A stretch of DNA of 64,000 nt from Chitinophagales bacterium (GTDB lineage: Bacteria > Bacteroidota > Bacteroidia > Chitinophagales > LD1): the NCBI GenBank assembly GCA_016787045.1, contig JAEUVA010000025.1, positions 62,001-126,000 of the forward strand, given 5' to 3'. Position numbers and translations under genes: made by a program. Shown here piece after piece: positions 28,268 to 37,242 of this stretch. Below the pieces are notes generated by a model, which saw only the letters and a program-made list of their open reading frames with translations, did no database searches and had not been told where the DNA came from. Numbering within the stretch: the first letter of the stretch is position 1; each line of letters begins with the position of its first letter.

Positions 28268-29719
28268 TTACTTGTTGCCGAGGGCTTTATCTAAATCTGC
28301 TTTTGCGTTGAGTAAATTCAAAATGCTCTGTATGCGCTTGATGTGGTTCATGGCATTATCGTTTTCGCTTTGCACCAGCTCAAAACTATTGCCTATGCCT
28401 TCTTTATACTTAATCTGATTGGTTTTAAAAATTTTTTCGCTGAGCTCGGAAGTGCGTTTGTTATTGGCTTCATCAATAATAGCCGCATCAAAAGCTGAAC
28501 GCGATGCACGAAACTGCAACTCCGCAGCATTTTTGAAATTTTCTAAATCGTTTTGTGTTTTCAACAAATCAATCTTGGCTTGCTTTACATTGGCCATTTT
28601 ACTTCCTGAATCAAAAATGGGTAGTTTGAGCGTAATGCCTACCAAACCCTGGTCAAACCACTGGGTGCGCTTGCGGCTATCACCATCGGGGTAAACGGTA
28701 GTAGTGGACTCAAACAGCCCCTTGAAGCTATTGCCCTGCGCCTGCCAGCCGTAATTCATGAATGCGAATAGCGATGGAAAGTATCCGCTTCTGCGTTGTG
28801 CAATATCATATCCACGTATCCGAATAGCTGTTTCCAGCAGTTGTTTTTCGGTACGCTGGTTTACATCAAATTTGCTTTCTGCATCTACAGTAACCTGCGC
28901 GCGCAAATCTTCCAGATTGTCTTTGAGGATTAACTCGTCTGATAATTTCATGCCCATCTGAAACTTGAGATTATCCACGGCTACTCTAGACATTTGCGTT
29001 TGTAAAGTGATTTGGCTTTGCAACTGCGATTCGGCTAATGCCAAACGATCTACGTCTAGTTCCTCAATCAATCCTTCATTGAAAACAGCGCGGGTATCGC
29101 TCAATAGCTTTTTGATTAAATCCAGATTTTGACTCAGTAGCGCAACACTCTCATTTGCCGCAGCCGCCTGGTAGTAGGCCTTCATAATATTGTACTTAAT
29201 ATCAATATCGCTCAACTGTGTTTGAAGGCGGGCAGTTTGCGAAAAATCTTTGGTGGCTTTTAGGCCAATAACATAGCGGCCATCAAACAACAATTGCGAT
29301 ACCGTAAGAGAGGTGGAAATGTTATGCGGCAGCACGAAAGAGATTTTGGCATCCTTGCTGGCTATGGTACTTTGGTATAAAATGTTGGCAATGTTAGGGT
29401 CTTGCGAAGCCAGATAACCAAACACACGAGCAGATGAACTATTGGTGTCTGAAAAAAACTGGCTCAGAGCCGGCACCACCGGTTGCTTAAAGTAGTAGGT
29501 ATAACCGGCCTCTGCGTTAATAGTGGGTAGGCCGGTAGCTACAATTTCCCAGTTGCGGGCTTTAGCTTGCTCCTCGCCCAAGCGGGCGTTTTTGGCTGCG
29601 TTGTTGTTTTGTAAGCCAAACTGTATGGCTTCTTGCAAAGTAAGTGCTTTTACATCTACAGTTTGTGCCGATGAAACAAAAGCGATAAGGATAAATACCG
29701 GTAATAAAAGATTTTTCAT
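28268..29719 (-). CDS. TolC family outer membrane efflux protein
   Basis: 483 residues with a signal peptide (MKNLLLPVFILIAFVSSAQT) and two repeats of long helices, each containing the OEP pattern of about 190 residues (LTLQEAIQFGLQNN near the start, then EGLIEELDVDRLALAESQLQ and EGIGNSFELVQSENDNAMNHI in the coiled-coil regions). It forms the outer-membrane tunnel for the tripartite pump. Its ATG overlaps the TetR stop by 4 bp, so regulator and channel are translationally coupled. Confidence 0.93.
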   Translation of the reverse strand: MKNLLLPVFILIAFVSSAQTVDVKALTLQEAIQFGLQNNNAAKNARLGEEQAKARNWEIVATGLPTINAEAGYTYYFKQPVVPALSQFFSDTNSSSARVFGYLASQDPNIANILYQSTIASKDAKISFVLPHNISTSLTVSQLLFDGRYVIGLKATKDFSQTARLQTQLSDIDIKYNIMKAYYQAAAANESVALLSQNLDLIKKLLSDTRAVFNEGLIEELDVDRLALAESQLQSQITLQTQMSRVAVDNLKFQMGMKLSDELILKDNLEDLRAQVTVDAESKFDVNQRTEKQLLETAIRIRGYDIAQRRSGYFPSLFAFMNYGWQAQGNSFKGLFESTTTVYPDGDSRKRTQWFDQGLVGITLKLPIFDSGSKMANVKQAKIDLLKTQNDLENFKNAAELQFRASRSAFDAAIIDEANNKRTSELSEKIFKTNQIKYKEGIGNSFELVQSENDNAMNHIKRIQSILNLLNAKADLDKALGNK

Positions 29720-30333
29720 AACTGTTTTTTGAAAACCGAATGTTGCTCCAAAATCTTCAGCCCCTTGGGTGATACGATTCCGCGCAGGTGATATTTTAAA
29801 AATTCTTTGTAGAGGTTAAAAAATGAATACCGTTTTTGAGGAAACATTTGCTGGTCTAAAATCATATCGATGCCGCGCACATAAATGCGAGCAATAATAT
29901 CGGCATCCATATCGGCACGGTACACGCCTTGTTTTACACCGGTATCCAAATTTTCGCGAATACGGGTAACCACGTATTGATAGCGATACTCGTCATATAT
30001 TTTCCAAGCTTCGGGGTAATACTTTTGCAAATCGTTTAAAGAAGCCGGATTAAAATCGTGCAACACATTGAGCAGGTACTCTACCATGTTTATCATGCCG
30101 TCCACTGCATTTGCGCTTTTGCTAAGTATGGTTTCTACCTGCTTGCGCTCTTCGCTCAGGTACTCATTAAGCACTTTGTTGACCAATTCTGCTTTATTGC
30201 CCACAAACTGGTAGATGGTCTTTTTGCTCATGCCTAATTCACGGGCTATGTCGTCCATGGTCATACTTTTGACCCCGGAGCGCATAAACATCTCGCGTGA
30301 TTTGTGCAGTAAGTTGATTTCGGGGCTTGCCAT
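29716..30333 (-). CDS. TetR/AcrR family transcriptional regulator
   Basis: 205 residues. The N-terminal helix-turn-helix reads GVKSMTMDDIARELGMSKKTIYQFVGNKAELV (about 19-50), the TetR_N signature. The C-terminal ligand-binding region is helical and of normal length. It is first in the efflux operon and likely represses its own promoter at 30354-30385 and hence the TolC, adaptor and pump genes; the inducing ligand is unknown. Confidence 0.92.
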   Translation of the reverse strand: MASPEINLLHKSREMFMRSGVKSMTMDDIARELGMSKKTIYQFVGNKAELVNKVLNEYLSEERKQVETILSKSANAVDGMINMVEYLLNVLHDFNPASLNDLQKYYPEAWKIYDEYRYQYVVTRIRENLDTGVKQGVYRADMDADIIARIYVRGIDMILDQQMFPQKRYSFFNLYKEFLKYHLRGIVSPKGLKILEQHSVFKKQL

Positions 30334-30353
30334 ACCTGTTTAAAAAGCGGGGG

Positions 30354-30385
30354 CGAATGTAGGTGGCAGAAACATAGGAAACAAA
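30354..30385 (-). promoter_or_regulatory. candidate promoter of the TetR-efflux operon
   Basis: Read leftward, TTTG (complement of 30382-30385) and TACATTCG (complement of 30354-30361) lie 20 bases apart. They match the Bacteroidota -33/-7 promoter with one mismatch in the -7 box. It lies 21 bp upstream of the TetR ATG, leaving a very short leader. Confidence 0.5.
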
Positions 30386-30447
30386 AAAAAGTGTTAAAGT
30401 TTCCGTTAAGCCGCTTAAACCGTATTTAACTCAGCATGAAACGTGGC

Positions 30448-30477
30448 CTTGTAGCTTCAAATAAATTTGTACTTTCG
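30448..30477 (+). promoter_or_regulatory. candidate promoter of the 30496 lipoprotein gene
   Basis: CTTG at 30448-30451 and TACTTTCG at 30470-30477 are 18 bases apart. Each has one mismatch to the Bacteroidota TTTG / TAnnTTTG consensus. The lipoprotein ATG is 19 bp downstream. An upstream in-frame ATG at 30436 would overlap the promoter, which supports the later start. Confidence 0.45.
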
Positions 30478-30495
30478 GAACAAAATAAACACCCA

Positions 30496-31056
30496 ATGAA
30501 AAAATTGCTTTACTCTTTTGCAGCCGTAGCGCTGTTGCTCTCTATCGGTTCATGTACTAAAGACCCTATCGCTGTAAAATACGGGGTAACCGATACCCAG
30601 GTCTGCTTAAATGCCAATCCCTTTTATGGCCCAGAGCAGTATTATGTCATTGACATCAATAAATCTGAAGTTGTAACAGCTTTGGCTAATGTTGGCATTA
30701 CTTATGACCCCGCACGCATCAAAAGCGCCAAACTGGAAAACGCGGAATTAGTGGTAGTTACTTCGGGCGTTTCGTTAGATTTAGTAAGCAATGCTGCATT
30801 ATATGTGCGCGATACACAAACCGGGGTGAACGGCACTAACAAAGGCACCCAAATTGCTTATACCGAAAACATTGCCCCCGGTGCTGCAGCAACTGCCTTG
30901 AAACTGAATGGCACTGAAATGCGCGAATATGCTTTGAAAGATAATTTCCAGCTGGTGATTGAGGTGCTCAATGCCGACAAAACCAGCACTGGCGGTACCC
31001 CTGCTTTTTGCTTAAAACTTAGCAATACCCGCATTACATATTCTGTTAAGCAGTAA
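30496..31056 (+). CDS. hypothetical lipoprotein
   Basis: 186 residues from ATG 30496. The N-terminus MKKLLYSFAAVALLLSIGSCTKDP is a lipoprotein signal with a lipobox ending at Cys about 20. The mature part looks beta-rich, with no catalytic motif I recognise. It contains LENAELVVVTSGVSLDLVSNAALYV, which has the feel of an immunoglobulin-like or adhesin-like fold, but this is speculative. It is divergent from the efflux operon and ends before a strong shared hairpin. Confidence 0.75.
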   Translation: MKKLLYSFAAVALLLSIGSCTKDPIAVKYGVTDTQVCLNANPFYGPEQYYVIDINKSEVVTALANVGITYDPARIKSAKLENAELVVVTSGVSLDLVSNAALYVRDTQTGVNGTNKGTQIAYTENIAPGAAATALKLNGTEMREYALKDNFQLVIEVLNADKTSTGGTPAFCLKLSNTRITYSVKQ

Positions 31057-31074
31057 CTTTCAATTTAATTGTCC

Positions 31075-31113
31075 AAACAAAAAGCCCGGTGAAATTCATC
31101 GGGCTTTTTGTTT
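31075..31113. terminator. bidirectional terminator
   Basis: A long inverted repeat from 31075 to 31113 (19 bases per arm with one G-T pair, core AAAAAGCCCG and CGGGCTTTTT) lies between the rightward lipoprotein and the leftward ABC exporter. It has A-runs on one side and T-runs on the other, so it can end transcription from both directions. Confidence 0.9.
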
Positions 31114-31125
31114 ATTGGCCGATGC

Positions 31126-32949
31126 TTAAAAGGCCTGTAAGTCCACCAGCTTTTTGTACGTGCCGCCCTTGGCTAATAGGCCAAGGTGGTTACCTCGCTC
31201 AATTATTTTACCGTCTTGCATGACCATTATTTCATCGGCATATTGTATGGTAGAGAGCCGATGGGCAATTACAATGGTAGTGCGGTCTTTCATCAATTTA
31301 GTCAACGCATCTTGCACCAGTTTTTCGCTGTTGGCATCTAACGATGAGGTGGCTTCGTCTAAAATAAGTATGGGTGGATTTTTGAGTACCGCACGAGCAA
31401 TGGTCAAACGCTGCCTCTCGCCACCGCTCAATTTGCTGCCGCGGTCGCCAATCTCGGTATCGTAACCCTTTTCTAGCTTAGAAATAAAATCGTGCGCATT
31501 GGCTATACGTGCTGCCTCTTGCACTTTTTCGCGGGTGGCGTTTTCTATCCCAAAGGCAATGTTGTTGTACACCGTATCGTTAAACAAGATAGATTCTTGA
31601 CTGACCATACCAAGCTGGCCGCGCAAGTCTTTCAGTTTATAGTCTTTAATGTTTACGCTATCAATCAAAATTTCGCCTTGCGATACATCGTAAAAACGCG
31701 GCAGCAAATCTACCAATGTAGTTTTGCCGGCACCACTTTGCCCCACCAAGGCCACTACTTTGCCTTTGGCAATTTTCAGGTTTATATCATCTAATATTTT
31801 CTTGTCGTCAAAATTGTGATACGCAAACGATACGTTTTTAAACTCAATGGAAGATTGAAAAGCTGAAATTGATTTAGCATTTGTGCCCTCTGTAATTTTG
31901 ACCTCAGCATCCATCACCTCAAAAATGCGCTGTGCAGAAGCCAACCCTTTGCGAATGTTGTACGAAGCGGTAGAGAAATTTTTGGCCGGTGGAATAAGTT
32001 GTGCAAACAGCACCATGAAGCCAATAAAAGTTTCGGCCTCTAAATTGTTGTGTTCAATAACCAAGCTACCGCCATAGTACAGCACCATACACACCACACA
32101 GATGGCCAAAAATTCGGTAAGTGGTGAAGACAGCTCTCTGCGCGAGTTCATGCGGGTAGAAACACCAAACAAGCGGGCATTGGTTTTTTTGAATTGCTCC
32201 AGCATAAATTTTTCCGCATTAAACGCGTGGATAATGCGCAAGCCACCCAATGTTTCATCGGCTATAGAAATAAGCCGCCCCTGAATATTTTGCGCCTCGT
32301 TAGATTGCTGTTTTAAACTTTTTCCCACTCGCCCTATAATAAAGCCGGTAACCAGCAACATGACCAATACAAAACCGGTGAGCTGCGCACTTAACAAGAG
32401 CAAGGCCACTATAAAAATGACTATGTTGAGCGGCTCACGCACAGTAATTTCTACAAAACTGATAATGCTGTACTCTACCTCGCGCACATCATCGCTGAGC
32501 CGGGCTATTATATCGCCCTTGCGCTCTTTAGAGTAATACGAGAGCGGGAGCGAGAGAATTTTTTGGTACAGTTCATTACGAATGTCAGTAACCACACCGC
32601 TGCGCATGGGTGCTAAAAAATACACCGCCATAAAGCGGAATAGATTTTTAAATAAAAATAAAACTGCGATGAACACACAAAACTTAGTGAGCGCTACCAA
32701 CTGCCCCGAAGTACTGATTTCTACACTCAACAGATATTTAAAGTATTCAAAAACATACTCGGCTGAATAACGAAGTGCCGGCTGCTGCATCACCATTGGT
32801 ATTTTACCAAATAGCAATTGGAGAAAAGGAATAATCATGACCACCGAGAAAAGCGAAAACACTACTGTAAGCACGTTGAACAATATGTTCATCAGCGCGT
32901 AGTGGCGGTACTTTTTGAGGTAAGCAAGTATGCGCAGCAAGTTTTGCAT
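31126..32949 (-). CDS. ABC exporter, MsbA-like (fused membrane and ATPase domains)
   Basis: 607 residues. Six membrane helices occupy the first 330 residues and the ATPase the rest. Motifs are Walker A LVGQSGAGKTT near 393, the Q-loop GMVSQESILF, the signature LSGGERQRLTIARAVL, Walker B ILILDEATSSLD and the switch His in IVIAHRLST. This half-transporter type works as a homodimer in the inner membrane, often flipping lipid A or other lipids. Which substrate it moves here is not shown. It is divergent from rbfA and ends at the bidirectional terminator. Confidence 0.93.
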   Translation of the reverse strand: MQNLLRILAYLKKYRHYALMNILFNVLTVVFSLFSVVMIIPFLQLLFGKIPMVMQQPALRYSAEYVFEYFKYLLSVEISTSGQLVALTKFCVFIAVLFLFKNLFRFMAVYFLAPMRSGVVTDIRNELYQKILSLPLSYYSKERKGDIIARLSDDVREVEYSIISFVEITVREPLNIVIFIVALLLLSAQLTGFVLVMLLVTGFIIGRVGKSLKQQSNEAQNIQGRLISIADETLGGLRIIHAFNAEKFMLEQFKKTNARLFGVSTRMNSRRELSSPLTEFLAICVVCMVLYYGGSLVIEHNNLEAETFIGFMVLFAQLIPPAKNFSTASYNIRKGLASAQRIFEVMDAEVKITEGTNAKSISAFQSSIEFKNVSFAYHNFDDKKILDDINLKIAKGKVVALVGQSGAGKTTLVDLLPRFYDVSQGEILIDSVNIKDYKLKDLRGQLGMVSQESILFNDTVYNNIAFGIENATREKVQEAARIANAHDFISKLEKGYDTEIGDRGSKLSGGERQRLTIARAVLKNPPILILDEATSSLDANSEKLVQDALTKLMKDRTTIVIAHRLSTIQYADEIMVMQDGKIIERGNHLGLLAKGGTYKKLVDLQAF

Positions 32950-33026
32950 GGGCGTAAATATAGTTTCGGGCGCTACATCAACGCCACTGCTGTGCTTTAA
33001 TTTTATTTTCGCTTTAAATTATTTGT

Positions 33027-33458
33027 ATGGATACGCGCAGGCAGTTAAAAATAAACTCGGTGATTCGCGAAGCATTTACCGATTACTTGAACCGCGAAGG
33101 AAAAAGTATTTACGGCAGTGCTTTTGTTACCGTAACCAATGTAAAAGTAACGCCCGACCTCACTCTGGTTCGTTTTTACCTCAGTATATTCAACAACCCG
33201 GACCCCGATTTGATTGTACAACGTTTTGATGAACGCACCTTTGAAATAAAACGCGCATTGGCCGAAAAACTACGACACGAACTGCGCAGAATACCGGAAA
33301 TAGAGTTTTTTAGAGATGATACATTAGACCAAGTGTACCACTTAGAAGATGTGTTTAAAAAAATAAAAGAAGATGACGACCGTATAGCTGCCTTAAAAAA
33401 TGCTCCGGTAGAGTTGCCTAAGAAAAAACGCGCTGCCCGTAAAAGCACGAAGAAGTAG
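33027..33458 (+). CDS. rbfA: ribosome-binding factor A
   Basis: 143 residues of the RbfA family, which binds the 30S subunit and helps mature the 5' end of 16S rRNA. The KH-like core runs from INSVIREAFTDYL through VTPDLTLVRFYLSIF to LRHELRRIPEIEFFRDDTLDQ, with a basic, low-complexity C-terminal tail (KKKRAARKSTKK) longer than in some relatives. The permease gene starts 3 bp after its stop, a common order in Bacteroidota. Confidence 0.93.
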   Translation: MDTRRQLKINSVIREAFTDYLNREGKSIYGSAFVTVTNVKVTPDLTLVRFYLSIFNNPDPDLIVQRFDERTFEIKRALAEKLRHELRRIPEIEFFRDDTLDQVYHLEDVFKKIKEDDDRIAALKNAPVELPKKKRAARKSTKK

Positions 33459-33461
33459 TTT

Positions 33462-34688
33462 ATGCTCGCAGCCCGTATTGCTTTCCGTTATTTATTTTCA
33501 AAAAAAAGCACCAACGCCATCAACATTATTTCGTGGGTGAGCATGTTGGGCATGGGATTTGGCGCTATGGCGCTCATTTGTGTGCTTTCTGTTTTTAATG
33601 GTTTTGAAGGATTGGTTCTTTCGCTGTACAATTCGTTTTACCCCGATATTGAAATCAGCGCAGCCAGCGGAAAAACGTTTACAGAGCAGCCGGAACACAT
33701 TAAAATTATTACCGCTACTCCGGGTATTGTGGTTTATTGCAAAACACTGGAAGAAAATGCCTACCTGGAATATGGCGATGAAAAACAATTAGGCACTATA
33801 AAAGGAGTAGATGCACAGTATGTGCACGTCACCTCCATTGAACAATACGTGCGCTTTGGCGAGTATCTATTAGAAGAAGACTCTATGCAATATGCCGTGA
33901 TTGGCGCCAACATTAGCTTTCCGATGAATATAGATGTGGAGCGAGGCATGGAACCACTGAGTGTAACCGTACCACGCAGAGGAGTAAAGACCGCTTTTAT
34001 GCCCGAAGACATGTTTAACACCATGCATATAATACCGGCCGGTGTGTTTTCGATACAACAAGAGTTTGACAGCAAGTATGTGCTCACCAGTTTAAACTTT
34101 GCCCGCGCGCTCACCGATAATGAAAACGAACTGAGCGCATACGAGATAAAAGTAGATGACCCAGCAAATATTGAGCGCATAAAAAAACAATTACAAACTG
34201 CCTTTGGTAATGAATTTAAAGTGCTTGGCCGGTATGAGCAAAAAGCAGAAATGTATCGGGTAATGCTGATTGAGCGATGGGTAACCACGGCTATTCTCGC
34301 ATTTATTATACTCATCATCTCTTTCAATATAGTGGGGTCACTCACCATGTTAGTGATTGAAAAATCAAAAGACATTTCCATTATCAAAGCATTAGGTGGA
34401 AACGGTAGTTTGGTGCAAAAAGTTTACCTGCTGAATGGGCTGTTTGCCGCTTTGATAGGTGCAGGTGCCGGAATGCTGGTGGGCTATCATATCTGCTTTT
34501 TGCAAATACAGTTTCATTTCATTGGCTTGGGTGGAGGCAGCGGCAGTACTTTTGTGATTGACTACTACCCTGTAGAATTACATGTAAGCGATTTCTTTCT
34601 CACGTTTGGCATTATCTTGTTTATCAGCTTGGGTGCTGCATACTTTCCATCGCGGAAGGCAGGCCTGAGTGAGATGCAGTTCAAATAA
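33462..34688 (+). CDS. ABC transporter permease, LolC/LolE (FtsX/MacB) family
   Basis: 408 residues with the MacB/FtsX layout: a first membrane helix near 21-45, a large periplasmic domain to about 265, then three helices (about 270-290, 320-345 and 375-395). The N-terminus ARIAFRYLFSKKSTNAINIISWVSMLG and SKDISIIKALGG are typical of LolC/E-type lipoprotein-releasing permeases. No ATPase (LolD) gene is adjacent. It follows rbfA by 3 bp. Its last 8 bp overlap the end of the convergent SDR gene. Confidence 0.9.
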   Translation: MLAARIAFRYLFSKKSTNAINIISWVSMLGMGFGAMALICVLSVFNGFEGLVLSLYNSFYPDIEISAASGKTFTEQPEHIKIITATPGIVVYCKTLEENAYLEYGDEKQLGTIKGVDAQYVHVTSIEQYVRFGEYLLEEDSMQYAVIGANISFPMNIDVERGMEPLSVTVPRRGVKTAFMPEDMFNTMHIIPAGVFSIQQEFDSKYVLTSLNFARALTDNENELSAYEIKVDDPANIERIKKQLQTAFGNEFKVLGRYEQKAEMYRVMLIERWVTTAILAFIILIISFNIVGSLTMLVIEKSKDISIIKALGGNGSLVQKVYLLNGLFAALIGAGAGMLVGYHICFLQIQFHFIGLGGGSGSTFVIDYYPVELHVSDFFLTFGIILFISLGAAYFPSRKAGLSEMQFK

Positions 34689-35685
34689 ATACTCCGTAGT
34701 TTTTGCCTGACTTCTTGCTTTGCAAATAAGCATTGGCTGTATCGCGAATGGTTTGCTCTAAGGGGCGAAAACGGTAACCCAGCGCATCTATTACTTTTTG
34801 ATTAGAGTATGTAAAATTTATACCGGCCAATTGTGCACTGTGTTTGGTCACCAACGGACGCTGATGAGAAAAAATACTTTTCATCCCTTCCAACCGCCAT
34901 GCTACTTCGCGCAACATGCTACCGGCTTCTAACTTAGGTCTTGCTACGTTTAATGTATCGGCTATTTGCCAGATTAAATTTTTAAACGATTCGTTTTGCG
35001 CGCTGATGATGTAGCGCTCATCCTTAAACGCTCCTAGCATGAGCAGGTACATGCACTCTACTACATCGCGCACATCTACAAAGCCGTTAGTGGCAGTGGT
35101 ATAAAACTGCAAGCCGTTGTCAATCGTTTTGAACAGTGAGTTGGGTTCGTCATCCCACCAGCCGGCACCTATAATGGTAGATGGGCAAACCACCACTACA
35201 TCTAACCCCTCGGCATTGGCACGCCATGCCTCGCGCTCGGCATAGTGCTTGCTTTTGAAGTATGCAAAGCACTTACTGATGTTTGGGTCGCTGTATTTTT
35301 CATCAATCGTGCGGTGGTTAGTGGGTAGCCCAAAAGCGGCCACCGAACTTACATGCATTACTTTTTTTACCCCTGCGTGCAAAGCTGCGTTCATCACATT
35401 GGCAGTGCCCTCTACGTTTACCTTGGCCATATCATCATATTCTGCCGGCATAAAACTGATTACTGCTGCACAATGATACAGCCGCTCTACACCTGCCAGG
35501 GCTTGCTCCAATGCCGGGTAGTCTAAAACATCAGCTTCTACCCACTCTATTTTTGAAGCATACTCTCCTAACAACGATACATCGGAAGTAGCACGCTTGA
35601 TGGCACGTACTTTTTCGCCTTTGCTGAGCAATAGTTTGGCGAGATAAGAACCCAGTAATCCTGTAGCGCCTGTAATAAGATTCAT
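34681..35685 (-). CDS. NAD-dependent epimerase/dehydratase (extended SDR)
   Basis: 334 residues from ATG 35685. It opens with the Rossmann motif NLITGATGLLGSYLAKLLL (GxxGxxG) and has VERLYHCAAVISFM, the SSVAAFG strand ending in the catalytic Ser region, and a YFKSKHYAERE segment with the Tyr-x3-Lys-like pattern (Y-F-K-S-K, so the pair is slightly shifted and uncertain). The C-terminal substrate domain resembles dihydroflavonol reductase-like SDRs. The substrate is unknown. It lies downstream of the photolyase gene on the same strand, 33 bp away, suggesting co-transcription. Confidence 0.85.
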   Translation of the reverse strand: MNLITGATGLLGSYLAKLLLSKGEKVRAIKRATSDVSLLGEYASKIEWVEADVLDYPALEQALAGVERLYHCAAVISFMPAEYDDMAKVNVEGTANVMNAALHAGVKKVMHVSSVAAFGLPTNHRTIDEKYSDPNISKCFAYFKSKHYAEREAWRANAEGLDVVVVCPSTIIGAGWWDDEPNSLFKTIDNGLQFYTTATNGFVDVRDVVECMYLLMLGAFKDERYIISAQNESFKNLIWQIADTLNVARPKLEAGSMLREVAWRLEGMKSIFSHQRPLVTKHSAQLAGINFTYSNQKVIDALGYRFRPLEQTIRDTANAYLQSKKSGKNYGVFI

Positions 35686-35718
35686 GCGCGCCAAATGTGC
35701 TAAGTTTTTTGGATACGG

Positions 35719-37188
35719 CTAATGCAGGCGGTTGAGGAAGTTTTCTGCTAAACGAATTTGCTCGTGAATAGCATCGCCTTTTTTATTGAGTTGAGCCACC
35801 ATTACACTCATGCGCGGGTTGGAAGCGAAAAAGCTTTTGTGCCGGTAAATAAATCGCCAGTATAGTGCATCCCATACCTCGCCCCATTTACCGGTTTTGT
35901 AGTTGCTCATTTTCAATACATAGTTAGAAGAGGAGATGTATGGCTTGGTACTCATCATACCACCATCGGCAAACTGGCTCATGCCATATACGTTGGGCAC
36001 CATTACCCAATCGTATGCATCTATGTACATTTCCATGAACCAGCGGTACACTTCATGCGGGTGAAAATCGCAGAGCAGCATAAAGTTGCCAAGTATCATC
36101 AGCCGCTCTATGTGGTGGTTGTAGCCGGTGGCGTTCAATTTTTTTATAGCATCATCTACCGGAGCTATTCCGGTGGTGCCGTTGTAAAATGAAGATGTAA
36201 TTTTGCGCTCATTGTTCCAGTAATTGCGGTTGCGCTGAGGCACACCTTTGAGCAAATAAATAGCCCGGATGTACTCGCGCCAGCCCAGCACCTGCCGCAC
36301 AAAACCTTCTAATGAGTTGAGCGGCACTTTATACTCTGTAGCCGCATCTATACTTTGCTGTAAAATATCGTCCGGGTTTAGCAAACCTACATTGAGCATG
36401 GGTGTAAGCACTGCGTGAAACAAATAAGACTGCTGCGCCACAATAGCATCTTGATAAATGCCGTAATGCGAAAATCTTTCTTCTAAAAATTTTTGCAACC
36501 ATATTTTGGCATCGCTATGCGTGGTTGGATATAAAATTTCTTTTAGCTGGCCGTTGTTGCCGGAGTAGTGGGTATTTGTGTATTGCACCGCTTCTGTTGC
36601 AAATACCGATTGCTTAACGCTCGGCAGCGAGGGAACAAAAATATGTTCCGGCATTTTTTTTCTATTCTCGGTATCGTACGTCCACTTGCCGCCAAGGGGC
36701 TTGCCGTTATCCAACATGATGTGTAGCCGCTTGCGCTGGTCGGTATAAAACTTGGTGAGCGAAAATTTTTGTGCATCGCCAAAATATTGTTGCAAGTAAC
36801 TTTCGCTGCACACAAAGTTGAGCGAATCGTACTTTTTGAGTTGGAGGCCTAATTGCTGCGCTGTATTTCGCATTCGTTTTTCTAACCAATCGTCACATAC
36901 ATCGCAATAGTGGATAGCGCGGGTACCTGTGCTGTGCAAATGCTTTAGCAAAGTCCGTATGTCAGCGTTTGCATGATGCGACTCAACATACTCAAGATGG
37001 TAATTTTTCGCTTTCAACTCATCTTGATAGTAGCGCATGGTAGTGCGGTGGTAAGCAATCTTTTGCCGGTGAAAGTTGTATTGCTTAAAAAACAATTGTT
37101 CTTCTACCATTACTACTTTGCGCGATGGATGTATGGCCGGGTGGTGTTCAAACAACTGATGAGGAAAAATGAGCGTAGCTTCTTGCAT
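35719..37188 (-). CDS. cryptochrome/photolyase-related protein (FeS-BCP/PhrB-like, cluster cysteines apparently absent)
   Basis: 489 residues. The N-terminal Rossmann-like domain begins TLIFPHQLFEHHPAI. The C-terminal FAD-binding helical domain contains GWREYIRAIYLL, HHIERLMILGNFMLL, DAYDWVMVPNVYGMSQFADGG and SSNYVLKMSNYK, all typical of prokaryotic (6-4) photolyases/CryB. In PhrB relatives the last segment continues with a CxxC and a third Cys that bind an Fe4S4 cluster. Here the matching stretch is MSNYKTGKWGEVWDALYWRF, with no Cys. It may repair UV photoproducts or act as a light sensor. It is divergent from the SRPBCC gene. Confidence 0.87.
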   Translation of the reverse strand: MQEATLIFPHQLFEHHPAIHPSRKVVMVEEQLFFKQYNFHRQKIAYHRTTMRYYQDELKAKNYHLEYVESHHANADIRTLLKHLHSTGTRAIHYCDVCDDWLEKRMRNTAQQLGLQLKKYDSLNFVCSESYLQQYFGDAQKFSLTKFYTDQRKRLHIMLDNGKPLGGKWTYDTENRKKMPEHIFVPSLPSVKQSVFATEAVQYTNTHYSGNNGQLKEILYPTTHSDAKIWLQKFLEERFSHYGIYQDAIVAQQSYLFHAVLTPMLNVGLLNPDDILQQSIDAATEYKVPLNSLEGFVRQVLGWREYIRAIYLLKGVPQRNRNYWNNERKITSSFYNGTTGIAPVDDAIKKLNATGYNHHIERLMILGNFMLLCDFHPHEVYRWFMEMYIDAYDWVMVPNVYGMSQFADGGMMSTKPYISSSNYVLKMSNYKTGKWGEVWDALYWRFIYRHKSFFASNPRMSVMVAQLNKKGDAIHEQIRLAENFLNRLH

Positions 37189-37242
37189 TGTATCTCAAAA
37201 CATATTCGGTGTAGTTTTGTTTGTCCAATCAATTTTACAGCC

